64,000 nt of DNA from Syngnathus acus (Eukaryota; Chordata; Actinopteri; Syngnathiformes; Syngnathidae). The stretch spans positions 15,509,067-15,573,066 of the forward strand of contig NC_051087.1 in NCBI RefSeq assembly GCF_901709675.1. Reading direction: 5' to 3'. The notes under the pieces were generated by a model. It made no database searches. It was given only the letters and a program-made list of their open reading frames with translations, and was not told the DNA's origin. The translations under genes were made by a program, and so were the position numbers. Positions 10,617 to 22,385 of the stretch are shown here, in pieces. Position 1 is the stretch's first letter. Every line of letters starts with the position of its first letter.

Positions 10617-11169
10617 TGCCTCAAATTAACCTTCTGAATAAAATGCATTAAAAGTTCACGTTCATTACAACTTGTTTTTGGTGAGCAAAATGTCAGAAGA
10701 ATTGAATTTAAATGCTGATTGATTGGGTTTTAATACAATGCAGATGGTCCAAACAGCGCCACTGCTTGTGTAATCTCTGAGTCACATGGCAGAGTAAGAG
10801 AAAGGGTTTAGAGCCCTTTGACGCAGGTCACCTTGCGTGCATTCCTACTAAAGCTCATAATAGTCACAAGCAACACAGCCAGAATAAGCAGCAGCCATAG
10901 TAGTTTCAAAATAGTATTTTTGTTGTTGTTTTTTTCTTCAAGATACCGCAGTGTATAAAAGTGATCAAGTCATCACAAAAATCACGAAAAAAATCCTTAT
11001 ATAAGCCGCACCTGACTATAAGCCGCAGGGTTCAAAATTATGGAAAAAAGTCGCGGCTTATAGTCCGGAATTTACGGTACTTTAATATGGACTCGAAACT
11101 GTCTTTTGTCTTCTCTGACTTGACTGAGACTCCTTGTCATTTGAGTCCAACTATTTGTATTCCTGAAGA

Positions 11170-11395
11170 TTAACATCCTCCTTCAAATCCTCCCCAGGCT
11201 GTCGCTCTGATGAACTCATACCACTCATAGAGACTCAGAGACATAACCTCCTGCTCTCACCACTTAAATGTTGTTAGTTACCTGAATGTTGCTAGTCACT
11301 TAAATGTTGTACAGAGGCAAAGATCAACCAGTCAAATTCCCTGTTTGGTATGCACAAACTTGATCAATAAAGTTGATTCTGAAAAGAACCTTGAA
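11170..11395 (+). mobile_element. 5'-truncated LINE tail (L2/Rex1-type, different family from copies 1/2)
   Basis: Contains CCCCAGGCTGTCGCTCTGAT, the end of a LINE ORF (FPQAVALM-like), then a 3' UTR with repeated TTAGTTACCTGAATGTTG / TAGTCACTTAAATGTTG blocks and CAATAAAGTTGATTCTGA. The same 3' UTR occurs at 21840-22385 (+) and 42977-43195 (-). Confidence 0.7.
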
Positions 11396-13665
11396 ATAAA
11401 GATTTTCAGAGGCCGATTCTAACATGATCAAAATAGCTATCTGATTGGTTAACCTGACCGCGATCATCAAATGATCTTTCAGTCATGTCAGCCAAGAGCA
11501 GAATTACAAATAATCATGATCTGACATTAGCCACAACATCTTAAAAAAGAAACAACCATGAAACAACCTGCAACCTGTAAGACAATTTTGGCGCTGTTTT
11601 GTAACCGCCTCACAGTTTGCTGTTCCCGAGTGACCAATCTCCTCCTTATCTAATAATTATTATATAATTATTTTTGAAATTGTTTTTGTTGTTTATGTCA
11701 AACACTTTTGACAAATCAATAAAAAGAGATGCAAATTGTTGTTTTCTGTCAACCACAACAGTAATGTCATTTGCCATTTTAATTAGCACAATTTCTTTGT
11801 GACAAAAATGATTTTACTTTCTCACGAAAAAAAAATTGTATTGGTCAATAATTTGTCAAGATTGCAGGGTCATCCCCTTTTATTAATGGGAGGGCAAAAG
11901 TCGATTTCCATAGAGACAGGATATCCATTTTTTCTACAGTGAGGTTAAAAAGAATTGTAAAAGACTTTGCTACTGTTTGCTGCCAATTTCATGCAAAATC
12001 ATGCATCTATCAAGTTGCAACCAGAAGGTTCTTTGTACAACTAATGTTTTGAGGGCTTTAAGGACTTCCTGAATAAAAGGATCTCCAGTGTAAGTAAGAA
12101 TTGTGCAGGTTTTCACCAAGACAATTCAAGACAGAGTCAAATATCCCGATTTTATAAAATACAAATTAAGACCGTTTGGAATTTAAATACCTTTAAAGAA
12201 TACGTAAAATATGGTAAATATCTTTGGAAAACACTGCTGAACCGCATTTGGGGATCTCATTATTTGCAGTAATGCCATGTTTTGTTCAATGACTGCTATT
12301 CTGAAAAGTTTTAATATTGACTTAAATCTCATTTAGAAGGAATGTTTTGCCTAATCACTCATCTGTTCTTTAAATAATGGTTACATATCGCACTAATTTT
12401 GTCAAGGAACTGGGTAAATTTGAGGACACGTATTTTGAAACAATTTGGTCTATTGTTACGCGAGGAAAATAAAGTATTATGCACTTCGTAGCTGGTCTCG
12501 AGCGGTGGCGTGGAACAACCGTAACTTTATTAAAATGACAATTTATTTGAGTGACCTCTTACCCGAGAAACAGCGACAGTCTCCAGAAGAGTAAGAAAAC
12601 TCCAATTGAGTGGTTCTTCCTCTTCATCGCTTCAGCGACGTTCGGACGGAGCCGTCCTGTCTCCTCGCGATTTTGGAGCTTTCAGCACAGCAAACACAGC
12701 TCGTCCTTCCGCTGTAATTTAAAGACCAAAACGAGGACTCCCAAATTCACATGGTTGTGTTATTTCACATCGCTTAATGACATAACACAAAGGTTGGGCA
12801 TGGAATCCGCTAAGAAAAACAGGTGACTGGAAAAATACAAACAAAACAAGGACCAATGAGGTGCGCGCGCGCCAGCTGTTCAAGCTCAGCTCTGGGCTGA
12901 ATGCGCTCGAGCAAGTGCAGAGTCGCAAGCAGTCAGCACAAGGCAGAGAGAACGGCCTACCTCATTGGATGATTGACAGAACGCCGACCCAATCATTTTG
13001 TCGCGTTTCCCTAAACAGAATAGCATCTGAAATTAGAAGACCAGCGAAGTGGAACTAATTTAACACACGCCAATGAACCAGTATGCGTCCCCGTAGCTTT
13101 CCATCCTGCTGCCCTGACATCTTCCTCCTGTTCTTTCCATTTGTTTCTTCCTCCATCTGGCTTAAACACACTTACTCATTCTGCTCTGTTGGGCAGAATT
13201 ACATTGAGACGCATGTGGTTGATATTCCCTGTCGTAAAGTAACCTAAGTTTATGCAAGTTTGCCATATGTGGCCAAAGTGGGGGTGCGTAGAGAGGAGAC
13301 GTTGATCGAAATGACATTTGAAGCCACAATTCTGTTCAGCCTACTGCGATTAAGGTTAAGAAACTAACTACTTTTGACAATTATCATATGTTACATTATG
13401 TACGCTCTCAAAAATAAGTCAGCAAAGCTATATATGCTTACGTAATCTATGAAGAAACGTGGGAAACACAACATATGTGTAATTGAAGAACATACGTATA
13501 TTTGGAGACGACCTGTAAGTGGCAAAGGAGCCTCTTGTCTTTTGTGTCTCTCTTTAATGGCTAGAAACAACTTTTTCCAAAGGTGTGGACTCTCCCACCC
13601 CCACCCACCGCGCATGATCCCCGCGAGACTTTGCGAGACCTTCACTGCATCAAATTATCGTACTG
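11396..13665. other. spacer; one LTR-like GC-rich block at about 12456-13075
   Basis: Mostly AT-rich DNA without recognisable genes. The block from TGTTACGCGAGGAAAATAAA (12455) to about 13075 is richer in GC and looks repeat-derived, possibly a solo LTR, but no matching end or target duplication was found. Confidence 0.35.
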
Positions 13666-13673
13666 CTCTAACG
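13666..13673. repeat. 8-bp target site duplication CTCTAACG (left copy)
   Basis: CTCTAACG occurs directly before the hAT left TIR here and directly after the right TIR at 18016-18023, a perfect 8-bp duplication as made by hAT transposases. Confidence 0.85.
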
Positions 13674-13870
13674 CAGGGGTGGGCAAACTTTTTGACTGGC
13701 GGGCCGAATTGGGTTCTAAATTTTGACCGGGGGACCGAACCAGGAGCAGATGGATGTAGTGTTTGTGTGAAGTAATAGAAATGACATGTAAAGGTCATTG
13801 CATATAAGGTTTATACTTTTAGTAGGTAGTAAAGTATGGATATTCAAAAAAAGCTTTTTGAAAACAAATG

Positions 13871-16800
13871 ACTTAGACTTAGACTTAGACTTAGACAGAA
13901 CTTTATTGTCATTTTGTCAACACTAGGTGTGTACAAAACGAAATTTCGTTGCATACGGCTTTCAGCAATGTAGAGGTATTTCGGCTGGTTAAAAAAAGTG
14001 ACATTCTATATAAAAATATGAAATAAGATAATTATAAAGTACAAAGTGCAGCAGTGATAAAGTATGTGAACAGTGCAGGAGACAAAAACAGTATTTACAA
14101 GTGTGCAGAGGAATGCTACGTTTGAATGTTCAACAGTCTGACGACAGCAGGGAAAAAACTATTGCAGAACCTGGTGGACCTGCAGCGGATGCTGCGAAAC
14201 CTCTTCCCAGAGGGCAGCAGGGAGAACAGTCCATGGTGGGGGTGTGATGGGTCACTGATAATATTTCGGGCTCGGGACACGCAGCGCTGGGATGACAAGT
14301 CCTGAATGGAGGGAAGAGGAGCCCCGATGATCCTCTCTGCTGTCCTCACCACTCTCCTCAGGTTCTTCCAATCGGAGGCGCTGCAACCTCCACACCACAC
14401 CGAGAGACAGCTTGTCAGAATGCTCTCTATGGTGCTTCGGTAGAACGTCCTCATGATGGGTGGGGGCAGGTGGGCTCTCCTCATCCTCCGCAGGAAGTAC
14501 AAGCGCTTCTGTGCCCTCTTGACCAGTGTTGTGGTGTTCACAGTCCAGGTGAGGTCGTCTGTGATGTGGACTCCCAGGAATTTAGTGCTGCTGACCACCT
14601 CCACAGCTGAGCTGTTGATGATCAGTGGAGCGTGGTGAGGCTGGTTCTTCCTGAAGTCGACGATGATCTCCTTCGTCTTCTCCACGTTCAGGATCAGGCT
14701 ATTTTCTCTGCACCAGCCCACCAACTGCTCCACCTCCTCTCTGTAGTCCAGGTCGTTGTTGTCCCTGATGAGGCCCACCACCGTTGTGTCGTCTGCAAAC
14801 TTCACGATGTGATTGGTGGTGAACCTGGGGGCGCAGTCGTGTGTCATCAGGGTGAACAGCAGGGGGCTCAGGACGCAGCCCTGAGGGGAGCCTGTGCTGA
14901 GGGTGATGACATCGGAGGTGTTCTGTCCGACCCGGACTGACTGAGGTCTGTTGGTAAGGAAGTCTAGCAGCCAGTTCCGAAGGGGGGTGCTGAAGCCCAG
15001 GTGTTCCAGTTTTTCCACCAGATGTTGTGGAATGATGGTGTTAAACGCTGAGCTGAAGTCCAGGAACAGCAACCGCACGTGGGTGTTCCTCTCCTCCAGG
15101 TGAGCCAGGCTCAGGTGAAGAACGGAGGAGATGGCATCCTCAGTGGAGCGGTTCTGCCGGTAGGCAAACTGGAACGGATCGAATGTTGGGGGGAGTCTGG
15201 AGACGATGTGATCTTTGAGCAGCCTTTCGAAGCACTTCATCATGATGGGAGTCAGTGCCACAGGTCTGTAGTCATTCCATGAGGTGATTTGAGGTTTCTT
15301 CGGCACCGGAATGATGGAGGCAGCCTTGAAGCACACTGGCACTTTGGCTTGGTCCAGCGAGATGTTAAAAATGTCTGTGATGACACCAGCCAGCTGGCCT
15401 GCACATTCCTTGAACACCCGCCCAGGTATGTTGTCGGGGCCTGGGGCCTTACGTGGGTTGACTCTTCTCAGAGTCTTCCACACGTCGGCTGAGTCAAGGC
15501 AGAGGACCTCCTCTTCCTGGTGGGGAACAGTTTTAACTGCCGGAGTGCTGTTTAGTGCCTCAAAACGCCCAAAGAAGTTATTTAGACCATTTAGGAAGTC
15601 AGCATCAACCTCACCCACCGGGGGGGAGGGTGAGTTGTAGTCCGTGATCGCCCGTATGCCTTGCCACATACTCCTGGTGTTATTGGCGTCGTGGAAAAAA
15701 TCCTGAATTTTCCGACTGTGGCTTCGCTTCGCTAGCCTGATGGCACGGTTCAAGTTGGCTCTCGCTGTCCTCAGTGCCTACTTGTCGCCAGACTTGAAGG
15801 CTGAGTTCCGTGCTCGTAGCATATGACGTACATCCTCAGTCATCCAGGGTCGTTGGTTGGCTCGGGTGATGATGTTCTTAGTGGTGCTGACGTCCTCGGA
15901 GCATTTGTTGATGTAGGCTGACACAGTCATGGCGTACTCATCAATGTTGATCTGATTGTCATATGTTGCTGCTGATTTGAACATGTCCCAGTCAGAGCAC
16001 TCAAAGCAGTCCTGGAGTGCCTCCATGGCCCCCTCAGACCACACCCTCACCTGCTTCACTGTGGGTTTTGCTCTGATCAGCAGGGGCCTGTATGCAGGGG
16101 TTAGCATAACAGATAGGTGGTCTGAAGAGCCGAGGTGGGGGCGGGGGGCTGCTCTGAATGCATCCTTTATATTGGTGTAAACCAAGTCCAGAGTGTTCTC
16201 TCCCCGAGTTGGAAAATCCACGTGTTGGTAAAAATGAGGGAGAATAGTCTTCATGCTAGCCTGGTTGAAGTCCCCAGCAATGATGAAAACCCCCTCTGTG
16301 TGCGTGGATTGCAGCTCACTGATCGTCCGATAGAGAACCCTCATGGCCTCTTTAGTGTTAGCGCTAGGAGGCACGTACACAGCCGTGATGCTAACAACAG
16401 TAAACTCTCTGGGCAGGTAGAAGGGTCTGCAGTTAACAGTCAAAAGCTCGATGTCCGAAGAGCAGAAGCTGGCGACAGATCTAGCATTTTTGCACCAGTT
16501 GTTGTTGATGTAGACACACAGCCCACCTCCTCGGGATTTACCGCTTAGCTCGCTGTTTCTGTCGGCGCGGAATGTAGCGAGCCCCTCCAGGCTAACGGCG
16601 TTGTCCGGCATTGATGAGTTCAGCCATGTCTCCGTCAGGATGAGAGCGCAGCAGTTTCTAACTTCCCTCTTTGAAGAGAGTTCCAGTTTTAGATGGTCCA
16701 TTTTATTATCCAGTGAGCGGACGTTGGAGAGGAAGATGGATGGAAGCGGCGGTTTGTAGGGGTTAGCTCTCAGCTTAGCCGTTAGCCCACCTCGACAGCC

Positions 16801-17128
16801 GCGCTTCCGCCGCCGGTCACACCGCCTACGCTTACTCCTCCTCCGGCGTGTGCTGCCCGGCGAGCCCGCTGCGTCGTGAGCTCCTGGGGCTAGCGCCCTA
16901 AGCACTCCGAGGCTACGCAAACAGACTAGGGTCGTTGTGGCTACGAGTCCGAAAACACTCGATGACCGTACCTCCAGCAGGCGCTGGCGATCGTACACTA
17001 CTCTACTGGATGGATAAACTAAACTTTGTGTTGTTTGTAGTGTCCTAGGCGACATATTTTGTGAATATCCTCGTAGATTGCTGAGACGCGTAGCGGCCGC
17101 GGCCAACTGGGGCGCCGCCATCTTGGAA
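13871..17128 (-). mobile_element. full-length LINE copy 2, inverted relative to copy 1
   Basis: Same family as 2498-5751, in the opposite orientation. The 5' end is at 17128, and the 3' (AAGTCT)n tail reads as CTTAGA repeats at 13871-13897. The ORF has exactly the same length as copy 1 with only a handful of substitutions and no indels, so both insertions are young. It sits inside the hAT element, so it inserted after the hAT did. Confidence 0.9.
14116..17121 (-). pseudogene. LINE endonuclease/RT ORF with one nonsense codon
   Basis: Starts at the ATG at 17121 (M-A-A-P-Q-L) and ends at 14116, 1002 codons including the stop, the same as copy 1. A single GAG to TAG change at 15777-15775 interrupts the frame after G-D-K, in the linker between endonuclease and RT. 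All endonuclease and RT motifs, including FADDTTVVGL, are otherwise present. Other differences from copy 1 seen by eye: R/L near the N-terminus, T/M, A/V, Y/H and V/G (copy 2 has glycine in ERIIGAPLPS). Confidence 0.9.
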
Positions 17129-17146
17129 TTATGCATTTATTAACAG

Positions 17147-17474
17147 TGTTAGGGTTGATAGATTAGTTTGATCCTATGATTATGTTGGAATGTAACCTGT
17201 AATAATTAACCTAGCTTGTCCTGTCTTAACAAAAGTAGTAGAACAATGTGCTAAGATCTTTTGAACTGATTGACCAGCTGCAGAGGAAGCAATCAAAGTT
17301 GTTCTGTTTACACAACATCGTAAAATACCCCCTGCTATGATTTGATCAGAGGCCAGGGGCTTCAACCGTTCTGTTGGCTTGTTCTTTTTATCCTCCCTTC
17401 CAACTACCTTTTCCCTTCAGTAAACCCTGGTCCAAGCTGCATTTGGTCGCCCCGCTCCATTCCAATCCGTAACA
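17147..17474 (+). repeat. possible solo LTR (328 bp)
   Basis: Begins TGTTAGGG and ends CCGTAACA. Its 3' part (AGTAAACCCTGGTCCAAGCT then GCATTTGGTCGCC) closely matches the LTR at 45795-46172 and 45141-45274. Flanking 5-mers (AACAG, AAACG) do not match well, so the borders are tentative. Confidence 0.5.
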
Positions 17475-18046
17475 AAACGAGGCCTCGCTCCGTTAACCTA
17501 GATCTGTGACGGAATTTGTTGACGTTCATGTGGCTGAATGTCTGCTCACACACGTAGGTCAAGCCAAATTGTCCACTCTTTTTTTAAACACTCGGCACTC
17601 AGTGTCCACCTTTCTTTTCCTTGGGCCACTCATTTTGATGGACGGATTCCAGGGGAAGGTTTGTGAGTGGCATGAGCGTAAAACTATCTGAAAGTTTAGC
17701 GCGCGAATTACGAGAAAGCTGACGTCACAGCCCACACTCGAAATTCGGCATTGATGGAAATAGAGCGCGGAGTGCGCCAGGTCCGTACTACTTAGTACGT
17801 ACACGCACTTGTGAGTGTGCACCGAGCTTTCTGGCACAGCTTCCGGGAGTAAATGCGTGGGCGGGCGCTTCCTCGTCTATTGGGGAAACATAGTAATTGC
17901 AGGGAAAATGACCCAAAAAAATGTTTAATGATACAATTTATTCAGGTTTGGCGGGCTGGATTAAACGTCCCCGTGGGCCGGATGTGGACCGCGGGCCGTA
18001 GTTTGCCCATAAATGCTCTAACGTATGCGCAAGCGCAAATTTGGCA

Positions 18047-19028
18047 TACCGTAATTTTCGGACTATAAGTCGCACCGGAGTATAAGTCGCACCAGCCATA
18101 AAATGCCCAAAAATGTGAAAAAAAACATATATAAGTCGCTCCGGAGTATAAGTCGCATTTTGGGGGGCAATTTATTCGTCAAAATCCAACACCAAGAACA
18201 GACATGAACGAGCAACAACAGGCTAAACGATACGGTATGCTAACGTGACAAACACAAACGAGGAGCTGAGAACGGGCCTGACGTAACATTCAGTTATTTA
18301 AAAAAACTATTACATAAATAACACGTTTATAAAACCATCTGTGTCACTCCAATTCATTAAATCCATCGATCGTCCTTTGTCAACAATGCCGTGTGCCCCG
18401 CGCCGCAGTTCAAATTATTCCACAGGCCCATACAACGATATATAAACTATATTTTAAATAACTATCACATATAAAACAATATTATCAAACCATTTGTGTC
18501 ACTCCAAATCATTAAATCCATCGATCAAATTTCTCGTCGTTTATCGATCGTCCTTTGTCAACAATGCCGTGTGCTGCGCCGCAGTTCAAATTATTCCACA
18601 GGCACATACAACGATATATAAACTATATTTTAAATAACTATCACATAAACAACAATATTATCAAACCATTTGTGTCACTCCAAATGATTAAATCCATCGA
18701 TCAAATTTCTCGTCCTTTATGTCATCCTGGTGACAGAGGACATGTCCAGAGGATATGGCGCTTTAAAGTGTTAATTACTTTATTTGATTTTTTCTCTCTA
18801 TTTTTCATGTTTTGAATATGTTCAAGATAAAGATATCAAAGCATGTGAAGTGATCAACTATACTAAAAATAACATGTGAAGTGGTCAACTATACTTGTAA
18901 GTAAGTGATGTGTTAATGATCAAGTAAAAATTTGTGAAAAAAACATATATAAGTCGCTCCTGAGTATAAGTCGCCCCCCCACCCAAACTATGAAAAAAAA
19001 CGCGACTTATAGTCCGAAAATTACGGTA
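18047..19028 (-). mobile_element. pogo-like TIR transposon, copy B
   Basis: Left TACCGTAATTTTCGGACTAT and right complement are perfect, bounded by TA. Subterminal TATAAGTCGCACC / TATAAGTCGCTCC blocks occur at both ends. The interior keeps the stretch matching the transposase tail region of copy D in reverse, so the transposase orientation is minus; no open frame remains. It lies 23 bp beyond the hAT target duplication. Confidence 0.8.
18356..18760. repeat. internal direct repeats of about 180 bp in pogo-like copy B
   Basis: Blocks ATCGATCGTCCTTTGTCAAC, GTGTCACTCCAAATCATTAA and ACGATATATAAACTATATTT each recur two or three times at spacings of roughly 140-185 bp. Parts of the same blocks occur in copy C. 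Confidence 0.65.
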
Positions 19029-19460
19029 ATTATATGACATCTCCCCCTCTTTTGTGTTATTTTCAAAGGCTGTTTCACCCAGAACCATCGCGTCACCCTC
19101 TTCTTACAAATGTGCTAGATAAAAGAAATTGAGTTGACTCTTAACATCAACATAAATTCCGACCGCATATGGAAACAATGCCATTGCACATATGAACATT
19201 CCAGCAGTTAAATTTCCATATGATCCTCAATTTTCTCCCTGTTTTTCTTTTCTCCCACCCCCCAAAGGCCATATGTCGTTCAGTCGTTACAGGTCCAGCC
19301 TGTCGACCGTTTTGCACACCTGTCGGTGTTGATAGCGTCGTCGTCTGTCATCGTGCACTCCTCAGGCGCTGCTGCAACGGACAGGGAAGCTGGTCCCGGC
19401 TGTAGGTGACAGCGGTTCCGCCTCAGCTCTGTCCCATGTGGCGTCCGGATAATAAAGGTT
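19029..19460. other. spacer, possibly the degraded 3' end of the gypsy element
   Basis: Contains AATAAAG at about 19452 and GC-rich sequence, but no LTR ends could be defined. Confidence 0.35.
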
Positions 19461-21530
19461 CTAGGTGTTGCATGAGACCACCGCTGGCAAACACCATAAC
19501 TTCTCGTGATCTAGTTTGAAAAACACTCGATCACCCGGTTGCAGAGTAGGCAAGGTCCTGGCCTCATGACAACGGTTGAAATGGTGTGCCTGTTGAGTCT
19601 TTTGTATCGTGTCTGTTTCCTCCACAGTGGGCCACTTTGGTTTGAGATTCACCTCCAGAGTCGGTAGTGTACTAGTTCTGATTTTCCTCCCCATCAGCAG
19701 CTCCGCTTGTTTTGGAACGCAACACATGAGTGCCATGACAGGATCCTTGTGTTTTAGGATCCTTTTAGCTGCCTGTACTGCTCTTTCTACATGTCCGTTG
19801 CCTTGTGGGTGATGAGGTAGCAAACTTCTGGAACTCTGCACTTGTAAACTGAGGACCGTTGTCACTTACCACTTCATTTGGAATGCCAAATCTAGCAAAA
19901 ACTGTTTACAGCTTTTGGATCATTTGTGTACTTGTTGTAGATGGCAGGTGCAATATCTCGATGAATCTCGAGGAGTAATCTGAAATGACAAGGTAGACTT
20001 GTTGTTTGAATTCGCAAAGGTCCATAGCTACTCTCTTCCAAGGTCGCTCCGGAAGTGGTGTGGACAGGAGTGGCTCCTTTTATTGTGTTCTTTTCATCTT
20101 GTAGAAAAACTTGCCATGATGACACAAGCCTGCTAATTTCTGATTAAAGTCCAGGCCACCATACTGATGAACCCGCTCTCTGTCTACATTTGGTAAGACA
20201 CTGATGTCCCTCGTGGATTTTCTGAAGTTCTTTACCTCTCATTGATCTTGGTATAACAATCTTGGTCTGACAATCCTGCACCCTCTCAGAACAAGGCCAT
20301 TGCGTACAGAGAGCACTGTTTTTACTTGAGCATATGCTTTAGTATCAACTGGCCATCCTCTCTCTGAGTCTCGTAACACATAGGAGTTCAGGGTCAGCAG
20401 CTGTTGCTACCCTAATTTCATCTAACTAGCTTGCAGATGCTGGGATCCCTTCCGCCACACTGGACACATAGCAGGCCACATTGCTGTGCGTTTCCTCTAC
20501 TGAGCTCGTGTTGGACAGTGGGTTGTGTGACAACGTATCCGCAACAATCAGGGGTTTCCCGGGAGCATGTTCAGCTATTGGGTTGAATCTCATGAGCCTC
20601 ATGAGAAGACGCTGGCAACGTTAGGTTACGTTGTCCCGGCTACGATTATTGATGAGAGACACAAGTGGCTTGTGATCAGTTAGCAGCTTAAACTGTTCCA
20701 GTCCATTAAGGTCATATCTGTCAATTAGTATCGGTCAAACTTCTTGCATGCCCAGATACCGGCCAACACTTCCTTCTCTATCTGTGCGTAGCGTGATTCT
20801 GCATCACTAAGCCTTCGAGAACAATATGCTACTGGCTTCCAGTGACTCCCATGGAGTTGGAGTAGGACACCACCCAGTCCATAACTACTTGCATTAGCCG
20901 ACACTGCAGGTGACTTGTTCACATCGTAGTAAACAAGTATAGATGCAGTTGTTAGCAAGTGTTTAATGTTCCCAAAAGTTTTTTGGTGAACGTGACTCCA
21001 TGTCCACACAGCATCATTCCTCAGGAGCTCGAGCATTCGCTGACTCACTGTCGAAAGGTTTGGAATGTACCTGCCCAGGTGATTCACCATTCCCAGTGCT
21101 CTGTAGCTCTTTATATCCGCTGGTGACGATAGCTATCGTATAGCCTCCAGCTTGTCAGGATCAGGTCAGATGCCAGACCAGTCAATGAGGTGACCAAGGA
21201 ATCGCAGCTGGCTCTGTTTGATTTTACACTTCTCCTTGTTAAACTTCAAGCCAGCAGTCTCCATGCGTTGCATTACTTTCTCCGTGATCATCATGCTCCT
21301 CCTCTGTGGCCTGCATGCCACAAAGTCTAAAACACCTTCTTCTACGGCTGTCATCCATGAAGACCGCAACCCCTTTCAGGCCCTGAAGAGTCTCCATCAT
21401 TTTCCTCTGGAAGATCACTGGTGTACTTGTAATTCCAAACGGGAGCAGTTTGAAGTTGAAGCGGCCAAAGGGAGTGATGACTGTTGTAAGCCGACAGCAG
21501 TCTGGAAGAAGCCAGTTCTTTGCAGGTAGC
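19461..21530 (-). pseudogene. Ty3/gypsy pol remnant (RT, RNase H, integrase), second family
   Basis: Read on the minus strand: RT pieces at about 21530-21166 (PFG-like block, F-M-D-D catalytic box near 21355, then KFNKEKCKIKQSQLRFLGHL); RT/RNase H linker at 21090-20725 (SYGLGGVLLQ, KPVAYCSRRLSDAE, RYAQIEKEVLA); RNase H end at about 20700-20560 (DHKPLVSL-like); integrase zinc module near 20250-20140 (IHEGHQCLTKC, SSVWWPGL); integrase core/C-terminus at 19865-19461 (HPQGNGHVERAVQAAKRIL, ELLMGRKIRTSTLP, PTLQPGDRVFFK). Many frameshifts. The matching gag piece lies upstream at 24446-24045, beyond the inserted LINEs. Confidence 0.85.
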
Positions 21531-21544
21531 TGGATAGCTCTGGG

Positions 21545-21837
21545 GGGAGGTACCAGTTTGAAATGTTAACCGTCTGCAATTGGGGAGTTGGTATCTCAAT
21601 AGTCAGTTTCTCCAGGGCACTCGTTTCACCAATCTGATCTTTGCATTCGTTGAATGGAAGTTGATTTCGCACATACGTCAATAGACCACCCCCTCTTGCC
21701 TCCCCTTGCACTGGTCGGTCTCGTCGAACGGCCGTGAAGTTACAGAGCTCAGTGGTGTTGTCTTTCGGCATCAGTTTTGTTTCTTGGATACACACTAGGT
21801 CCGCATCTGTTGCTTCAAGGAGATCTTGTACCTGTCC
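21545..21837 (-). mobile_element. LINE AP-endonuclease fragment inserted in gypsy pol
   Basis: The minus strand reads ATDADLVCIQETKLMP, then ARGGGLLTYVRNQLPF, then SALEKLTIEIPTPQLQTVNI and SNWYLPP, the layout of a non-LTR AP endonuclease (QET and GGG.L.YVR blocks). It joins gypsy RT at about 21535 and another LINE tail at about 21840. Clade not assigned. Confidence 0.65.
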
Positions 21838-21839
21838 AG

Positions 21840-22385
21840 GACCAGGAAACGCGCAAGTAACATCTCTACAGACCCTTCTCACCCAGTTTGCAGTCTGTTC
21901 GAACTACTCCCCTCCGGACGGCGTTACAGAGCTCTGTACGCCAAAACCAGCAGACACAGAGACAGCTTCTTCCCCCAGGCTGTCGCTCTGATGAACTCAC
22001 ACCACTCTTAGAGTCTCAGAGACATTGCTGTGCAATAACATCATGCTCCCGACGCTTTATTTTGAATTATCTGTATTATGTGTACTATGTGTCCACTCTG
22101 CATCCATTGCAGCCTGGTTATCCTAGAAAAGGAAGCCTCCCATCTGTGGTCTCTTCTCAAGGTTTCTCATTTCCCCTAGTAGGAGTTTTGAGTTTTTTTC
22201 TTGCCCTCCTGGGAGTTTAAGATCAGGGGATGTTTGAGAATATTTGTCAATTTTTGCACATGTCCTGAGTGTTGTTAGTCACCTAAATGTCGAACAGAGG
22301 CTGAGATGTACCGAAGTCAAATTCCTTGTTTGGCACGCTCAAACATGGCCAACAAAATTCTTGAAATTCTTGAATCTTCTAACAG
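21840..22385 (+). mobile_element. 5'-truncated LINE tail, L2/Rex1-type
   Basis: Encodes the end of a LINE RT protein (DPSHPVCSLFELLPSGRRYR, then SFFPQAVALMNS and stop near 22010), followed by a 3' UTR ending AAATTCTTGAAATTCTTGAA, an (ATTCTTGA)n tail. Same family as 11170-11395 and 42977-43195. Confidence 0.8.

Larger units (their letters stand above)
8978..11079 (-). mobile_element. pogo-like TIR transposon, copy A, with captured gene fragment
   Basis: Ends are perfect inverted repeats: TACCGTAAATTCCGGACTAT at left and its complement at right. They start and end in TA, matching the TA target duplication of Tc1/mariner-pogo. Subterminal blocks repeat the motif TATAAGCCGCACC. On the minus strand it keeps a transposase N-terminus (M-G-D-K-R-N-A-Y-D-A-A-F-K-L-K-A-V-D at 9902-9849) and an acidic C-terminus (EEEDFDGF near 9600-9640), with the catalytic middle deleted. 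It also holds a FYCO1-like exon fragment at 10094-10616. Copies B, C and D have the same ends but lack that fragment. Confidence 0.8.
13674..18015. mobile_element. hAT element with perfect TSD, carrying nested LINE and LTR
   Basis: The left end CAGGGGTGGGCAAACT and right end (complement) CATTTATGGGCAAACT are hAT TIRs of the common CAGGGGTGGGCAAAC family, flanked by CTCTAACG on both sides. The 4.3-kb span is inflated by an inserted LINE (13871-17128) and an LTR-like block (17147-17474). Only about 0.7-0.9 kb is hAT sequence, so the host element is non-autonomous. No transposase could be read. Confidence 0.85.

Noticed and set aside
12455-13075. Solo LTR starting TGTTACGCGAGG
   Set aside because: No matching CA end, no partner LTR and no target duplication could be fixed; kept only as a note.
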